Positions 62,542 to 64,000 of a stretch of DNA of 64,000 bases are shown one piece after another. Position numbers and translations under genes: made by a program. Below the pieces are notes generated by a model. The model was not told where the DNA came from, did no database searches, and worked only from the letters and a program-made list of their open reading frames with translations. This DNA comes from Fibrobacter sp. UBA7003. GTDB taxonomy: Bacteria; Fibrobacterota; Fibrobacteria; Fibrobacterales; Fibrobacteraceae. Location of the stretch: the NCBI GenBank assembly GCA_002449765.1, contig DJXN01000010.1:183902-247901 (forward strand), given 5' to 3'. Position 1 is the stretch's first letter, and each line of letters starts with the position of its first letter.

Positions 62542-63525
62542 ATGGACGCAAAATCGCTTACTTGCCTAGTATTTTCACTTATTGCAGGCGCTTTTGCCCA
62601 AACTGGCGAAGGCGTTCCTTTTACTGATTCCAGGGATGGAAAAACATACGGCACCATAGAGATTCGATTCCAGCCATGGATGACGGCCAACATGAACATA
62701 AAATTGCCAGGAAGCTTCTGCTACGAAAACGACGAGAGCAACTGCGAGCAGTTCGGTCGCCTGTACACTTGGGAATCCGCACAGAAAGCATGTCCTGAAG
62801 GCTGGCATATTCCAACATTCGATGAATGGAAAGAGCTAGTCGACAATGGTTCCACCATCGAAAACGAACATGAATACTGGCGAGGCTATGACGCGCTGCA
62901 CATTCCCAAGTTCCTCGGAGGATTCAAGAATGCCAAGGGCAAGTTTGAATTAAAGGAAGTCCGCGCCGACTTCTGGACCGGGACCGAGAAGGACAAAGGC
63001 AAAGCGCATTATTGGTTCTGGAGTCAATCCTCCAAAAAATTCGGCAACGCCGATTATTCCAAGAAAGGCGCCATGTCAGTCCGATGCGTCTCTGATTGTC
63101 AAGGCGGTCAATCCGGTTATTGCGACGGGACTATGGCACGTGCCGAGTGGTGGGCGGATTTCCAGAACAGCCGTGTTACATCGTGTTTCAATGGCACAAA
63201 CATGGGTGCTTCCGGGTATGAAGGAGAGCATTACGTTGTCAAGAACAACGGAACGGAATTTGATTGCATGAATTTATGCCCCGACGATAACGAAGGTCCT
63301 ACATGCTTGGAAAATTCAGACCTTGTCGTCAAGGCAAAAATCACCAACAAGGGTTTTGCAAAGGCACTGAACGATAAAGACAACCGGGTTTTCTTCAAGC
63401 AGGACGACAACAAGAAAATACAGGTCTGCGTGTCAAAAGATTCAAAAGACATTGACGGTTTTTGTATCCCGCTCAATGATGCTGAAAAATTTCTGACGCC
63501 CTTGGCAAAGGAATTATTGAAGTAA
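62542..63525 (+). CDS. Secreted FISUMP domain protein
   Basis: This 327-residue protein has a Sec signal (cleavage after AFA at about 19) and no lipobox. Residues 24-195 form a FISUMP domain: DSRDGKTYGTIEIRFQPWMTANMN, a Cys pair in SFCYENDESNCEQFGRLYTW, CPEGWHIPTFDEWKEL and SVRCVSDC. The rest is a Cys-containing domain of unknown type. It is released or held by other means than lipid. It ends just before a hairpin terminator. Confidence 0.8.
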   Translation: MDAKSLTCLVFSLIAGAFAQTGEGVPFTDSRDGKTYGTIEIRFQPWMTANMNIKLPGSFCYENDESNCEQFGRLYTWESAQKACPEGWHIPTFDEWKELVDNGSTIENEHEYWRGYDALHIPKFLGGFKNAKGKFELKEVRADFWTGTEKDKGKAHYWFWSQSSKKFGNADYSKKGAMSVRCVSDCQGGQSGYCDGTMARAEWWADFQNSRVTSCFNGTNMGASGYEGEHYVVKNNGTEFDCMNLCPDDNEGPTCLENSDLVVKAKITNKGFAKALNDKDNRVFFKQDDNKKIQVCVSKDSKDIDGFCIPLNDAEKFLTPLAKELLK

Positions 63526-63534
63526 TAAACTTAC

Positions 63535-63560
63535 AAGACCCTCCAATGGAGGGTCTTTGC
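63535..63560. terminator. Hairpin between convergent FISUMP and trpF genes
   Basis: AAGACCCTCC (63535-63544) and GGAGGGTCTT (63548-63557) pair perfectly around AAT. The T run is short on both sides, so efficiency is uncertain. Confidence 0.65.
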
Positions 63561-63569
63561 ATTACGGAA

Positions 63570-64000
63570 TTATTCGACCGACAACTTTTCAAACAGCGCC
63601 CGCAATTTCTCGGGGTCCTTGATTCCGGGAGCGTCTTCGACACCGCTGGAGACATCGATAAGTTCGGGGCGGAACTTTTCGCAAATCGTGCCGACATTTT
63701 CGGGGGTGATTCCGCCGGCAAGCCAGAGCGGGATGTCTCCTGCTTTTTCGCGAAGCAGGTTTTCGGGAATGGTCTTTCCGGTGCCGCCGGGAATGCCTTC
63801 GACTTTCGCATCGAGCAAGATGCGGGGTTCACCGTGGGAGCGGAGGGCCGAAACTTGTTCGAAGTCAGAGGTTTCGCCTACGCGGGCAGCGCAGTAATGC
63901 GCATAGTCGGCGTCGGCAGGAGGCGTAATGCCGTGGAACTGCACCGCATCAAGCACACCTTCGCGGGCAAGCTTAATGGCGGTCTTGCCTTCGGGGGATT
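63570..64000 (-). CDS. trpF: Phosphoribosylanthranilate isomerase, C-terminal part (cut by window edge)
   Basis: TrpF carries out the third step after chorismate in tryptophan synthesis. About 143 codons are visible, and the frame is still open at the right edge, so the N-terminal third is missing. The LDAVQFHG segment, the ILLDAKVEG...GGTGKT stretch with the catalytic Asp and the phosphate-site motifs LAGGITPENV and DVSSGVEDAPG are present. It lies on the same strand as trpBA but 2.5 kb away, with other genes between. Confidence 0.93.
   Translation of the reverse strand, partial: SPEGKTAIKLAREGVLDAVQFHGITPPADADYAHYCAARVGETSDFEQVSALRSHGEPRILLDAKVEGIPGGTGKTIPENLLREKAGDIPLWLAGGITPENVGTICEKFRPELIDVSSGVEDAPGIKDPEKLRALFEKLSVE

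Overview
The window looks like chromosomal DNA of a Fibrobacter-type bacterium (phylum Fibrobacterota). The best markers are several lipoproteins with the FISUMP domain (Fibrobacter succinogenes major paralogous domain), a fibro-slime domain protein, serine-rich lipoprotein linkers and a LEPR-motif surface protein. These family names are established knowledge; the species assignment is inference. Housekeeping genes are GC-biased at third codon positions, so long antisense open frames are common and were left out.

Layout. 1-9.4 kb: 5' end of gdhA, a biotin-dependent-type carboxyltransferase, suhB-like phosphatase, lipoproteins, guaB and pth. 9.4-15.0 kb: a surface-lipoprotein block (fibro-slime, two FISUMP proteins, a PEGA protein). 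15.1-25.1 kb: rplY, tRNA-Gln, ispE, ftsK, a CHASE2 adenylate cyclase, panC, a deoxynucleoside kinase and folK. 25.3-31 kb: rho with a long Asn/Gly-rich insertion, proC, a sigma-54 activator, ribD and a rhodanese lipoprotein. 31-35.5 kb: envelope proteins (PAS membrane protein, probable beta-barrel, lamin-tail protein, M23 peptidase). 35.6-44.1 kb: a compact minus-strand operon that I read as a ribosomally made, modified peptide (RiPP) locus. 44.3-51.7 kb: Nif3-like protein, metK, glyQS, dnaA, a CapA-like protein and ddh. 51.7-56.5 kb: accessory DNA with REP-like repeats, a FISUMP lipoprotein, a truncated LEPR protein, a DUF4160/DUF2442 pair and an AAA/DUF4143 ATPase. 56.5-64 kb: dut, glnK-amtB behind a sigma-54 promoter, trpBA behind a duplicated attenuator, two secreted proteins and a partial trpF.

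Most notable. (1) The putative RiPP operon carries two short precursor-like peptides (one only 40 residues) that share a YxAPxM motif. They are followed by a nucleotidyltransferase, an HPr-kinase-like protein, an S24/S26 peptidase, a PqqD-type recognition protein and an ABC exporter. These are accessory parts known from lasso-peptide clusters, but no lasso cyclase or transglutaminase-like protease is present. (2) The trpBA leader encodes a short peptide with three consecutive Trp codons and mutually exclusive RNA hairpins, and a second, degenerate copy of the whole attenuator lies upstream of it next to a strong promoter. (3) glnK-amtB has a textbook -24/-12 promoter preceded by repeated motifs, and its P-II protein lacks the Tyr51 uridylylation site.
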